Source: Deltaproteobacteria bacterium (GTDB lineage: Bacteria; Myxococcota_A; Polyangia; HGW-17). Taken from it: a stretch of 64,000 nucleotides of DNA. The notes beneath the pieces were generated by a model. The model was not told the DNA's origin, searched no databases, and saw only the letters and a program-made list of their open reading frames with translations. The stretch's first letter is position 1. Each line of letters opens with the position of its first letter. The position numbers were made by a program, and so were the translations under genes. Positions 16,501-26,613 of this stretch are shown here, one piece after another. The stretch covers positions 233,422-297,421 of the forward strand of contig JAFGWM010000032.1 in assembly GCA_016937155.1 (NCBI GenBank). Reading direction: 5' to 3'.

Positions 16501-16745
16501 TGAATTCCGTTTTTGAGTTTTTTCTCAAGAACATCGGGTTTCACAGAGTTCAGTATTGAACTAAGATTTTTCTGAGATGTGTTCTGACGAATCAGGGATG
16601 CAATTCGCTCAGTTGTATAAGTTTTTTCATCCCCAGAGGCATTTTCAGAATGAGTATTTTTTTTAACAGCCCGATTATTTTTTTTTCCACATGAGAAAAA
16701 AAGTCCCGAGATTATACAAACGAGTAAAACAAACCTGTAATTCAT
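13572..16745 (-). CDS. Giant ankyrin-repeat lipoprotein
   Basis: About 1057 residues from the ATG at 16745 (an in-frame TTG 12 nt upstream is the alternative). Signal peptide MNYRFVLLVCIISGLFFSC with lipobox LFFSC, so the repeats would lie in the periplasm or on the surface. A polar segment to about residue 80 precedes some 22-23 ankyrin repeats (G-N-T-P-L-H-x-A-A type) covering most of the chain; a less regular stretch near 600-690 may be a spacer. Ankyrin repeats bind proteins. The gene starts 46 bp after the pyrG stop on the same strand and is followed by the 12126-13535 lipoprotein, so the three may be cotranscribed. No enzyme domain seen. Confidence 0.9.
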   Translation of the reverse strand: MNYRFVLLVCIISGLFFSCGKKNNRAVKKNTHSENASGDEKTYTTERIASLIRQNTSQKNLSSILNSVKPDVLEKKLKNGIQLIHLSSETGNDIALQILIKRGISSNTEDQNGNTPLHYAVKFKKSIRTVKLLLENGAAINFRNMINETPLHLAASEYNPDILKLLLTNYNDCKIDYPDHNSVASAAVKSHHLEAIKILSKSCFSDTLNTPEVIHLAVKEGDLPITRWLITNDSKNLSHTDSHGYTPLHTAALYGKSDIIEFLLKQNVYIGSRDKKGRIALHLAALNGNIKALKILSKTRVWLDTPDYQKKTPLMLAVENNKFSSAKFLIDANATINMVDNNGNRTLHYAVKSGNTLLVKLLIQNKTSLELPGEAGNSPLHTAAAEGHFEIAKLLLENNAEINKKNNIGDTPLHLAMSDIPVSMKTDLDFIISIQKSIKNKSGRTAKALKKTITYIKNRINLDRAKRKGKFSIAKYLIRKKANLRIKNHLGRSVLSLAAISGSRELFDILRKRNISENITDKKGFSLTHHSAIGGNTDIIKAVYKMNIPSKKDNVLSPIHLAARYNRLEVVKFLLSQSNKINHLSIKGFTPLFLSSLLNSTDTAKYLRSKGALSLVKKIVQPPELLKDSINNLRYSFDPLIDYKIRELINAPVDFISEVSLWKFYKKIRFIHSLLDKSSVLKNVQKSHLLSDLMKIDFFPVFRMLQKQGIHFSENKSSNTLLNSALKKGFYDIAAFFLDNGTDPAKKDSKGNYALHAFLEGLSPEKLIPPEGYRIFLKIVKSIRDINAQNSYGNTSVILACKNGDFRIINELLRKKPDLKITNKLNQSPMTVSLTRGNYEIFKLVIENGGSLKDIKNQKSVMHLAAIGGNIKIISMLYKNGYRDTDYKDGETGGAFFSAGSGKYKAFKFFYKPSISKIINAAKDKSGNTLAHYASEGGNAKIISELKNKISFIIKNNEGETPFFSACKSNLKPNLDLFSDIPLEINSKNKKGLTPLHVAVIHGNYKAVKWLIKKGANTEIEDNKGKFPGNYCTAECVQDFPHLTALLRKNHIKNLKP

Positions 16746-16791
16746 ACTGTTTTCCAATACTCCCTACCTGAAAAAAGTTACCGAGGTATTT

Positions 16792-18453
<1,662 letters not shown>

Positions 18454-18617
18454 TCAAATATCCAGAATTATGTTGAAAGATAACCTGTTATTTGTTTCAT
18501 CGGGAAATTCTGAACTTTCATTGATTTGTTCAGATTACTGCCATTGTGATTCCATTTCCCGGGTAAAAGTAATAGTAGAAATGTGAAATATTAATTTAAG
18601 GAGAATGAATTACTAAC

Positions 18618-20291
18618 ATGATTTTAGAGGGAATTTTCAGAAGAAAATCCAGTATAAATCTCACATCCATTTATCTGTGGATGAGTGCTGTTGTTTTTGT
18701 GTTTTGTTTTTCCTGTGGAAGAAATAAAAATAATAATAACAGGGCGGAAATTGATTACTCATCTGTTGAGAGCTTACGGACTGAATACAAAAACCTGATT
18801 GATTCAAATGATGAAGAAAAGATTTGTGATCTTGTAAAGCTTGAATTGCGCTGGATGCTTCTTGGAATTGTCCAACCAGAAGAAATTGTTCTTGATGAAT
18901 TGTTTAAAATTACTGGAAGTGGTTGTGTGGGACAGAAAAAATCATCAGGGTGTGCTTCTGATTTATTCAACACTTTAAAATCCGGTATAAAAAAATGCAG
19001 GATCCATTCTCAGAAGAAATCTGATGATTATATGACTTTTCTGATCTGGCAGGGTCAGTTGAAACAGAAATGGGATAAGGATTTTTTTGAAATTGGAAAA
19101 AAATTACTGAACACTGCCATGGAAATCGAAACAAGGATTGTTATGGCTCAGGCACTTAAATTTTCACTGGGGATTCTTGAAAAAGTGTCACCAACCGAGA
19201 AAATGAATTTTTTCATAAGAGCTGTAGGCTTTCAATGTCCAGAATCAGGAGGAATATGGGGTTCATCCACTGGAGGAATTTATTCAAATCTGAAGGGTGA
19301 TATTTCATGGTGTATTCCTGACTGTAAACAAAATCCAATAAGTAGGGAAATTTTCAGTTATTCATCCAGAAGGAAATTATTTATGCTCAGATGTTCCCAT
19401 CTGGATCTTGGGCTTAAATCGTCTGAATATCTGAAATATATTTCCCCTGATAATTATCTGTTTTTTAAAACTGTTCAGTTTCACAGAAAAAATCTTTCAA
19501 TACTCCTAAAAAGTAATGATAAATTCGTGAAATCAAACAAAAAGTGGTTGTCTGAAACCCTTGATAAACTCAACAGTCAGGTATTTATTCTTTCCTTTCC
19601 GGTAATGGAGGCATCTGAAAAAGGTTCTGTTTCAGTTCCACTTTCAAGAGCTGCTTCACATACTCCTGATAGTTTTCATTTTGTCCAGATTGACAGATTT
19701 GGTGAAATGAGAGCTGGTATCAGACCTGAATTAAATGTAAAAGATATGAATATAAAGCATGATTATCCTGGAGTTGAATATCCTGGGGGATTCAGAAAAG
19801 CACTGAGAGAATATATTTACAGAAACAATCTTAAGGTTTCCCCGGTGTTTATTCTTGACGAAAAAATGCCAGTTGGTTTTTTAGTGGAAATTGCACAGAT
19901 ACTCAGTGAACTAAAAATTAATTTAATTGAACTGGCCTTCAGGGACAATTCCGGAATGATAAGAACTTTTACTGCTGGAATTAAAAAGTCCTATGATCCG
20001 TCAAAAACAATACTTGTGAGCATTGGAAAGGGATTTATCACTGCAACGAGTGATATGGAATATGTTAAAGCTCATCCTTTCACCTCTGGAAGTACTCATG
20101 ATTTTTCCAGTTTACGTATGTATCTGGAAAAATTGAAATGGAAAAAAAGAGTTAGAAGCGAAATTATTCTGAAGCTGGAAAATGGAGTGTCTTGGGATAA
20201 TGCCGGAAGAATAATCGGATATATTTTCACCAATACCAGTGGACGAAAATTGTTTTCACAAATATCAGTTTTAATAAAATCGAAAGAATAA
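18618..20291 (+). CDS. Lipoprotein with an ExbD-like C-terminal segment, first gene of an envelope operon
   Basis: 557 residues. An Arg/Lys-rich start, a hydrophobic segment (about 17-32) and the lipobox CFSC point to an exported lipoprotein. AAGGAG lies 13 nt before the ATG, rather far. Most of the chain is not recognised; cysteines at several positions could form disulfides. Around residues 395-450, FRKALREYIYRN, VSPVFILDEKMPVGFLVEI and LSELKINLIELAF resemble the periplasmic domain of ExbD/TolR (strand, helix, strand with a conserved Asp). An ExbB/ExbD pair is encoded at 27559-28613. The following gene begins 5 bp after the stop. Role unknown; the ExbD likeness is tentative. Confidence 0.7.
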   Translation: MILEGIFRRKSSINLTSIYLWMSAVVFVFCFSCGRNKNNNNRAEIDYSSVESLRTEYKNLIDSNDEEKICDLVKLELRWMLLGIVQPEEIVLDELFKITGSGCVGQKKSSGCASDLFNTLKSGIKKCRIHSQKKSDDYMTFLIWQGQLKQKWDKDFFEIGKKLLNTAMEIETRIVMAQALKFSLGILEKVSPTEKMNFFIRAVGFQCPESGGIWGSSTGGIYSNLKGDISWCIPDCKQNPISREIFSYSSRRKLFMLRCSHLDLGLKSSEYLKYISPDNYLFFKTVQFHRKNLSILLKSNDKFVKSNKKWLSETLDKLNSQVFILSFPVMEASEKGSVSVPLSRAASHTPDSFHFVQIDRFGEMRAGIRPELNVKDMNIKHDYPGVEYPGGFRKALREYIYRNNLKVSPVFILDEKMPVGFLVEIAQILSELKINLIELAFRDNSGMIRTFTAGIKKSYDPSKTILVSIGKGFITATSDMEYVKAHPFTSGSTHDFSSLRMYLEKLKWKKRVRSEIILKLENGVSWDNAGRIIGYIFTNTSGRKLFSQISVLIKSKE

Positions 20292-20296
20292 TATTT

Positions 20297-22657
20297 ATGC
20301 TATATAAAAAAAAATCCCACAATCTTATGTTGTTATTGATTCCGTTAATGGGTTTTTTTCTACTGTTCCCTGGTATTAAAAATCAGGGTTTTCTTGAAGC
20401 TGATTCACTGAATCATTCACCTGATACGGATAAAAAAAAGAAAAAAGAATCAGGACCACTTATAAGAAGAGAACATAATATTGGTGTATCAACAGAGTTA
20501 AGTTTCGTGATGAATCTGGAGGAAAAAAAGAGTTCAGAGTTGCCATGGGCTGTTCAATTCATCTGGAGAGGTGTAACAAGACTGAATATTGCAAAGGAGT
20601 TATCTGCAAGACTGCCATCAATAGTATTTTCAGTTTTTCTCCTTTTGATTATTTTTGTAACACTTCGTAAATATCTTCCTTCCGGAGCAGTTTATACTTC
20701 AATAATCGTAGTGGCCACATCTCCGCTTTTTATTTCCGGAGGAAGAACTGTTTTTCAGCAGATTCCATGGTTTTTCTTCTCGACATTATCTATATTGTTT
20801 TTGTTTATAAGTAGTGAGATCCAAACTAAAAACTGGAAGTTTTTTTCATCAGTTTTATTGTCTGGCATTTTCCTGTTTCTGTCGTTTACATCAGGAGGAA
20901 TTGTTCTTGGTGTTTCATTTCCACTGATGACTGCAGGAGCGTATTTTATTGCTTCCCGATCAGATATTAAAGTCTATAAAAATACAGGTTTTTATTTAAG
21001 CATTATTGCGTCACTGATTATTGCATATACTTTATTTACCATTGGGAGCGGGAAATACAGTCTGTTACTTTTTGAAACGGTTAATCCCGCAAGAGTTACA
21101 CCCACAGGAAAACTTCCTCATGCGGTATTTTTTACTCAGTTGTCAAGAATTGCTTTCAGTATGCTTTTCTGGTTCGGTTTTTTTGTGGTTTCAATAATTT
21201 CCATAGGTACAAAACCAGAAGAATATAATTCAGGAAAGCCTGAAGGCAGGATCAGCCTTTTAATGATATGGTGGTCTGTGATCAGTTTCTTTTTTGCTGC
21301 CTATTACGAGATGAGAACCGGTGATGTTGTGGCTCCGTTTTTTATTCCAGCAGGAATACTCACCGGGACTGTGCTGTGGAAGACTCCAAAAGTATTTTTT
21401 ACAGGTAAAGGAGCTCTGGTTCTCGCTGCAGTAAGTATTTTAATTCTCAGGGATATTAGGCAATACCCCGAAACTCTTGTGGAAACATCTTTGTTCATTG
21501 AATTGAACAAAATGACTTCAGGTCCGGGGAGACTTATTTATCTTCCATTTTTGGTAACTCTTTTTCCCATTATTTATATTCTGTTTGCAGGCAGAAAGAG
21601 TATGTTAAACGGAATTTATGAACTTTTTAGAAAAATTCCTGATCAGAGTCATCTTGGATGGCTTTTAAAATGGTTATTCTGGCCATTGAATTTTCTTCTT
21701 AAACTGCTTAATAAGTATATGATTTCAAGATTGTTCTTGTTTTTCGAACGCAAAATTCAAAGTTTTAGTGTTTTCTGGAAAAAATATGTTCCGGTTCATT
21801 TTCTGACTTTCAGTATTGTCATCGGGATGGCTGTTTTTGGAGTTTATTACTCTTTTAAGGTTATTCCATCTGTTCATTACGAGTTTTCTTCAAGATCGAT
21901 ATACAATAAATTCAATATGTTGAATTCAGGTGACGAATCCCTTGGTGTCTGGAACATGTCAGGTCTTGCATCAACAGTTTACACTGGAAAAAAATCAAAA
22001 GTAATTCTCAATGATGATGATCTGGATTCATTTATGAAAAGTGAAAAAAATGTCTATCTTGGGGCTCCATTAAATGAACTTGGAAAATTTGATTATCTTT
22101 CCAGAAAAAGGAAATTCCCCTACATTATGGTTTCAAAGCCTGCACCAAGGTATATGCTTCTATCCAACCGAAAAGACAGTAAAAATTTTAATCCACTTTC
22201 CAGTTGGGTTTTTGATAAGCCCCAGAAATCAAAGTTTCAGATTGATACTGTCTTTGAAAAGAAAGTGAAATTGATTGGCTATGATCTTCCAAGGAAAATA
22301 AACAGAGGAGATGATTTTAATATTCGGCTTCAGTTTGAGGTTAATGGTCATATTTCAACGGAATATAAAATTTTTATTCATCTGGATCCTCCATACGGAA
22401 CGAGAATAACTGGAGATCATAATCCGATTAAAGGACTTTTACCCACCAGATACTGGTCTTCGGGGACATTTGTAATTGACGATTATACAATTAAAATACC
22501 AAGGTATGGTTTTCCAAAAGGCAATTATCGTGTATTTGCAGGGCTTTTCCATAGTTCCAAAAGAATGAAAATTACTTCCGGGAAAAATGGTGGAGAGAAT
22601 AGAGCCCCATTGGGGTACATTGAAATCGGGGATTCCAGTTTTTTTTCATGCAGGTGA
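20297..22657 (+). CDS. Polytopic membrane protein, GT-C (family 39-like) glycosyltransferase candidate
   Basis: 786 residues with about a dozen hydrophobic segments. One segment starts at residue 10, a soluble loop follows (about 35-100), then a membrane block including RLPSIVFSVFLLLI and SPLFISGGRTVFQ. This matches the R-L-P...S-P-L-F...G-R pattern of ArnT/PMT-type enzymes that move sugars from polyprenyl phosphate. The first loop has LEADS where the family usually has the catalytic acidic pair. A large C-terminal soluble domain (about 560-786) is beta-rich and not recognised. It sits tightly between a lipoprotein and a barrel-like protein gene, suggesting envelope glycan or protein glycosylation. 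Activity unproven. Confidence 0.7.
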   Translation: MLYKKKSHNLMLLLIPLMGFFLLFPGIKNQGFLEADSLNHSPDTDKKKKKESGPLIRREHNIGVSTELSFVMNLEEKKSSELPWAVQFIWRGVTRLNIAKELSARLPSIVFSVFLLLIIFVTLRKYLPSGAVYTSIIVVATSPLFISGGRTVFQQIPWFFFSTLSILFLFISSEIQTKNWKFFSSVLLSGIFLFLSFTSGGIVLGVSFPLMTAGAYFIASRSDIKVYKNTGFYLSIIASLIIAYTLFTIGSGKYSLLLFETVNPARVTPTGKLPHAVFFTQLSRIAFSMLFWFGFFVVSIISIGTKPEEYNSGKPEGRISLLMIWWSVISFFFAAYYEMRTGDVVAPFFIPAGILTGTVLWKTPKVFFTGKGALVLAAVSILILRDIRQYPETLVETSLFIELNKMTSGPGRLIYLPFLVTLFPIIYILFAGRKSMLNGIYELFRKIPDQSHLGWLLKWLFWPLNFLLKLLNKYMISRLFLFFERKIQSFSVFWKKYVPVHFLTFSIVIGMAVFGVYYSFKVIPSVHYEFSSRSIYNKFNMLNSGDESLGVWNMSGLASTVYTGKKSKVILNDDDLDSFMKSEKNVYLGAPLNELGKFDYLSRKRKFPYIMVSKPAPRYMLLSNRKDSKNFNPLSSWVFDKPQKSKFQIDTVFEKKVKLIGYDLPRKINRGDDFNIRLQFEVNGHISTEYKIFIHLDPPYGTRITGDHNPIKGLLPTRYWSSGTFVIDDYTIKIPRYGFPKGNYRVFAGLFHSSKRMKITSGKNGGENRAPLGYIEIGDSSFFSCR

Positions 22658-22711
22658 AAAAATAGGGTCTCTTTTTTGTTGTTTCTGTGAAAATTGTGTA
22701 ATCTCTGCTTC

Positions 22712-23932
22712 ATGTTTCTGGATCTTATCTTCAGTGTTTTTATCAGTTTGCTGCCATCCCAGTCTCAATTTGAAATTTTAGGAGGAGGTGGACTGCACTC
22801 CGGTAATCCTTCATTTTCAGGGGAAATTGGCTTTGATACAGTTGAAAAAAATCTTGGTCTGGGAATTACAGTTCCATTTACTTGGTCTTACTATGATAAA
22901 GAAGTTAATTTTAGAAAAAGAATGTGGGATGAACCCGGAGATTTTGCAGCTGCAATAAGATATTTGTCCTGGAGAGGGGTAAGTAAGGATGTTCGGGCAG
23001 CTATAAGGCTTGGTTATGAATCTGATATAACAATCGGTTACATGGTAAGGCATTTGAACAATTTGATAATGATGGATCATCTTGTAAGTGGTTTAAGAAC
23101 AGAAGTTGTGGGGGATTATTTCGATTTCAGTGGTTTTTTGAATAATTTTGTTTCTCCTGAATGGGGTGGATTATCTGCAGGGACTAAATTTTACGATTTT
23201 TCATTGAAAGTAAATTTTTTCATGGATAGTGCAGCTGTTAAACGGATGGCTAATCCCCTAGGAGTTGTTTCTATGGATTATGAGAAAGGTTTTATTGTCC
23301 CATGGGAAACATCAAATTTATATATCTATTCAACATCATTAGGTTATAAACTGACTCAATGGCTGGAAATCGGAGTGGAAGGATCAACATTTGAACCAGG
23401 AGATCCGGAGTCATATGGTGGAACAGTTTTTGCTGAGTTTAAAGGGAAGAAGGGAAAATTTGCATTCAGGGGAAATATTTTTGGTGGAAAAGGCGGGAAT
23501 GGGTTTATTCCTGTAGCGGTTGGACCTTTTTACATGATGAGGCGAAATTTCCATAATTTGGAGGATGGAGATTCAATTTTAGTGACATCCAGACAGCATA
23601 ACACTTCTGCCCAAAGTGCAGGGTGTGATTTTTCGATAGGTTATGGAGAAAAATTCAATATATCTGCAGGTGTTAAAACATATAATTCTTCTTATGTTGC
23701 ACAATTAAGCACTTTGTTTTTTGTTGAAAACAGTTTTCAGATTTCGTTTTATGGTGCATTTTCTGATTCCTACAACTGGGTTTCGGGCCTTGAAATGAGA
23801 TATTCAGTATCAAAGCCGGTTTTTGTATACTTAAGAGCCAGTAGACAGTATACCCTACTGGTTGATGATGAAAATTACTCGATGCAGACGGCGGTTTTTG
23901 CGGGCATTGGAGGAAATCTCAGACTGGAGTAA
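22712..23932 (+). CDS. Barrel-like outer-membrane protein candidate
   Basis: About 406 residues from the ATG at 22712, which gives a neat signal peptide (MFLDLIFSVFISLLPSQS then QFE); a TTG at 22694 in the same frame is an alternative, and neither has a good ribosome site. The mature part is made of alternating hydrophobic/aromatic strands with Gly and short turns (LGLGITVPFTWSYY, LYIYSTSLGYKL, VFVYLRASRQYTLL) and ends in IGGNLRLE, as expected for a beta-barrel. Two bp separate it from the next gene, so it belongs to the 18618-26613 operon. Ligand unknown. Confidence 0.65.
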   Translation: MFLDLIFSVFISLLPSQSQFEILGGGGLHSGNPSFSGEIGFDTVEKNLGLGITVPFTWSYYDKEVNFRKRMWDEPGDFAAAIRYLSWRGVSKDVRAAIRLGYESDITIGYMVRHLNNLIMMDHLVSGLRTEVVGDYFDFSGFLNNFVSPEWGGLSAGTKFYDFSLKVNFFMDSAAVKRMANPLGVVSMDYEKGFIVPWETSNLYIYSTSLGYKLTQWLEIGVEGSTFEPGDPESYGGTVFAEFKGKKGKFAFRGNIFGGKGGNGFIPVAVGPFYMMRRNFHNLEDGDSILVTSRQHNTSAQSAGCDFSIGYGEKFNISAGVKTYNSSYVAQLSTLFFVENSFQISFYGAFSDSYNWVSGLEMRYSVSKPVFVYLRASRQYTLLVDDENYSMQTAVFAGIGGNLRLE

Positions 23933-23934
23933 AA

Positions 23935-25044
23935 ATGAGAATAGTATCACCGCTGCATATCCCATTAACAGAAGATGAACTTGGTTTCAGACTTTCCAAA
24001 GTGACATCTGAATCCACTCCTGAAAAACTCCGTGTAGCTTTTTCCAAGGGACTGGCACCGGGTTTTGATCAGGTTTCTCTCCTTACTGGTTTGTATCAGT
24101 TGGCTGTTTGCTACGGAGAACTGGTTGATAATGTAGAAAAAACAATTAAAGGGCTTCCTGAAAATTCAGTTTTGAGTGCAGCCACAGGAGATATTCATCC
24201 CAGAGTTCTTGACTTTCTTATTTCATATAACTTTGGGAAAAATCTGACTGAAACTGTTATAAACAACAAAAGAACCTATGGCGAAACTATTTCTAAAATA
24301 GCCAAAACCGCCAATGAAAAAATATGCTGTATTATCGCCGATAATCAGGAGCGTCTTTTTCTTCATCCCCCCATTATTGAGGCACTTTATCTGAACCGAA
24401 ATACTCCTATGAGTGTTGCAGGACGCATTATTGAGCTTGCTGTCAGAAATAATCTGAATCTTTCACTGGATGCCTATGATGAAATGGCTAAGGCATTGGA
24501 GATGGATCCCCCCAAAGAGGAAGATCCAATTGATGCATATCTGAAAGATGAAGAGCTGGATCAGAAATTCAGGGCTATCGAAAAAGAACTTGAAGAAACT
24601 GTTGAATTTGAAGATGAATCTGAAAAAGAAAAGGATGCGGAAAAAAAAGTTTTTATGCTTAGTCAGTTACCTATAAGTGCCCGAATTCGTCTGGCTCAGT
24701 TGGGTACAAAGTTCCACAGAGCTCAACTGATCAGAGACTCAAATAAGGTTGTGAGTATGGCTGTTATTAAGAGTCCTGCAATTACTGATGCGGAGGTTGA
24801 GGAATTTTCAAAAAACCGACAGATAAGTGAAGAAATAATTAGATATATATGTAGGCGTAAAGACTGGTTAAAAAGTTATCGTGTAAAAGTAAATCTGGTG
24901 AATAACCCTAAAACACCTATTCCTACTGCAATTTCTCTTTTAAGTTCATTAAGGATGGCGGATATAAAATCCATTGCCAGATCAAGGAATATTGCTCAGG
25001 TAGTCAGGCAGGCTGCTGCAAACAGAATGCGGGGGAATAAGTAA
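23935..25044 (+). CDS. Cytoplasmic protein of unknown family, likely alpha-helical
   Basis: 369 residues with no signal peptide or membrane segment. GGAG precedes the ATG. The chain is mostly helical and amphipathic. An acidic Lys/Glu insert (about 195-240) divides it; the flanks resemble short helical repeats in which each unit starts near H-P/S-P (IHPRVLDFLISYN, LHPPIIEALYLNRN, SPAITDAEVEEFSKN, NPKTPIPTAISLL). That spacing is similar to leucine-rich or DUF2336-like bacterial helical repeats. I do not recognise a named family. Position between a barrel-like protein and thiol-redox genes in one operon suggests an envelope-related job, perhaps as a regulatory or scaffold protein. Confidence 0.75.
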   Translation: MRIVSPLHIPLTEDELGFRLSKVTSESTPEKLRVAFSKGLAPGFDQVSLLTGLYQLAVCYGELVDNVEKTIKGLPENSVLSAATGDIHPRVLDFLISYNFGKNLTETVINNKRTYGETISKIAKTANEKICCIIADNQERLFLHPPIIEALYLNRNTPMSVAGRIIELAVRNNLNLSLDAYDEMAKALEMDPPKEEDPIDAYLKDEELDQKFRAIEKELEETVEFEDESEKEKDAEKKVFMLSQLPISARIRLAQLGTKFHRAQLIRDSNKVVSMAVIKSPAITDAEVEEFSKNRQISEEIIRYICRRKDWLKSYRVKVNLVNNPKTPIPTAISLLSSLRMADIKSIARSRNIAQVVRQAAANRMRGNK

Positions 25045-25055
25045 ACTGGTGAATT

Positions 25056-26111
25056 ATGTTAAAAAAATATTGTATTAGCTTTCTGAATTCATGTTTTATA
25101 CTTCCTCGTAAACTTGTTGAAGTTGATAGTAAGGAATCATCCCTTGTTCCATGCATTATAATGTTTCTGGTGACATTACTTTTAGGTGCGTATACATTTG
25201 ATTTCATACGGACAACTGAGTTATTTATGAAATTTGGCGCTTCAGTTGGATTATCTGAAATTGTTTTTATAATTAAATCAATGCTGATAAAGGATTTTAT
25301 TCCAGTTCTGATTATTTTTGCTGCTCTGATAAAAGTTAAAAAACTAAGTATTTCAGAAAAAATTGAAGTTGCCATGTCAAGTTGGCTTAGTGCAATGCTT
25401 ATCAGAACATTTCTGGAAGCTGTTCCCAGATTATTTACGAAAATTGCCTTTTATCCGCTCCCATTCGTTGAGATTCCTCAGTTGGTAGCTTATGGCCAGG
25501 GACTCATTTCTCTTTCTGTTCTTCTCAACTATTACTATGGAAAAGGAAAAAGAAAAATTGAGGATAAAAAGGAAAACTCCACTTTCGGTATAATATGGGC
25601 AGTAGTTGTTGTGGTGGCATTTATAGCTGTTGTCTGGGTTCCTTCAATTAAAATGATGCCCTATTTCATCAAGGCACCCTCTTTTGTAATTCCAAGTGAT
25701 CCTGATAAGGATGGAAAACCTACAAATTGTGTTCTTGAGGATTATAGGGGAAAAACAGTTCTCCTTGAGTTCTGGAGGACAACCTGCCCCCATTGCAGAA
25801 AGCAGGCTGCCGAGCTTGAAAAAGTAAAAAAAGAATTTGGAGATAAAGTTGCTTTTCTGAGTATTCATACAAGTGGCGGAATAAGTGTTGCCCGAAGAGC
25901 CAGAAATATTATAAAGGATCCTGGAATAAAGCTCTGTTATGACAACGGCAGTGTTTCAAGAAAGTATTCGGAATTACCACAGTATCACCGTCTAAGAGGT
26001 GTTCCTCATATGCTTATTATTGATTCACATGGAATAATCAGAGGTGTTATCCGAGGTTATAAAACATCGGATTTTATCAAACATGAACTTTCCAAGGTAG
26101 TTGGAAGGTAG
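25056..26111 (+). CDS. Membrane protein with C-terminal TlpA/thioredoxin-like domain
   Basis: 351 residues. The N-terminal half has about five hydrophobic segments (roughly 32-50, 70-93, 103-118, 140-160, 178-200), possibly a Yip1-like block. The C-terminal half is an extracytoplasmic TlpA-like thiol-disulfide domain with the CPHC redox motif at 244-247 in FWRTTCPHCRKQA, and the cis-Pro loop RGVPHMLIID. TlpA/ResA proteins usually reduce disulfides in the periplasm. Its partner gene begins 10 bp after the stop, and the two redox domains are clearly related (R-G-x-P-H-M-x-I-I-D in both). Confidence 0.85.
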   Translation: MLKKYCISFLNSCFILPRKLVEVDSKESSLVPCIIMFLVTLLLGAYTFDFIRTTELFMKFGASVGLSEIVFIIKSMLIKDFIPVLIIFAALIKVKKLSISEKIEVAMSSWLSAMLIRTFLEAVPRLFTKIAFYPLPFVEIPQLVAYGQGLISLSVLLNYYYGKGKRKIEDKKENSTFGIIWAVVVVVAFIAVVWVPSIKMMPYFIKAPSFVIPSDPDKDGKPTNCVLEDYRGKTVLLEFWRTTCPHCRKQAAELEKVKKEFGDKVAFLSIHTSGGISVARRARNIIKDPGIKLCYDNGSVSRKYSELPQYHRLRGVPHMLIIDSHGIIRGVIRGYKTSDFIKHELSKVVGR

Positions 26112-26121
26112 GGAGTCAGCA

Positions 26122-26613
26122 ATGAAAAAAATATTATCAGTTTTATTACTTATTTCAGTTTTATCAGGATGTAAGAACAATAAGCCTTTCAAGGCTCCTG
26201 ATTTCAATATTCCTGCTGCCGATGGAACAAATTGTTCCCTAAAGGCGGAAAAAGGAAAAGTGATTCTTGTTGAACTTTGGGCTGTAACCTGTCCATACTG
26301 TCTCAAACAGGCAAAAGAACTAGAAGAACTGGCAGGAAAGATTGACCCCTCAAAAATATCTATTTTGAGTGTTCATGCAAGGGGTGGCAAGGATGTGGCA
26401 GACAGAGTGAACAAGAAAATTAGTCATAAGAATATAAAAGTATGCCTCGATGAAAAAACACTGTGGAAAAAAATGAAGGATCTTCCCGAAAGATTTCAAC
26501 CCAGAGGGATTCCACACATGATGATAATTGATAAGGATGGAATGATAAGACAGGTGTATAGAGGTCTTACAAAAGCTGCTGTTCTCGAGAAAAATCTCAA
26601 ATCATTTCTTTAA
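26122..26613 (+). CDS. TlpA-like thiol-disulfide lipoprotein
   Basis: 163 residues from the ATG at 26122, which follows GGGAG. The signal peptide ends in lipobox VLSGC (Cys about 17) with KNN behind it. A single thioredoxin-fold domain follows, with CPYC at 57-60 in LWAVTCPYCLKQA and the cis-Pro loop RGIPHMMIID. It closely resembles the redox domain of the preceding gene, so the pair likely arose by duplication: one copy membrane-fused, one lipid-anchored. The gene ends the operon; its last 17 bp overlap the convergent gene. Confidence 0.9.
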   Translation: MKKILSVLLLISVLSGCKNNKPFKAPDFNIPAADGTNCSLKAEKGKVILVELWAVTCPYCLKQAKELEELAGKIDPSKISILSVHARGGKDVADRVNKKISHKNIKVCLDEKTLWKKMKDLPERFQPRGIPHMMIIDKDGMIRQVYRGLTKAAVLEKNLKSFL

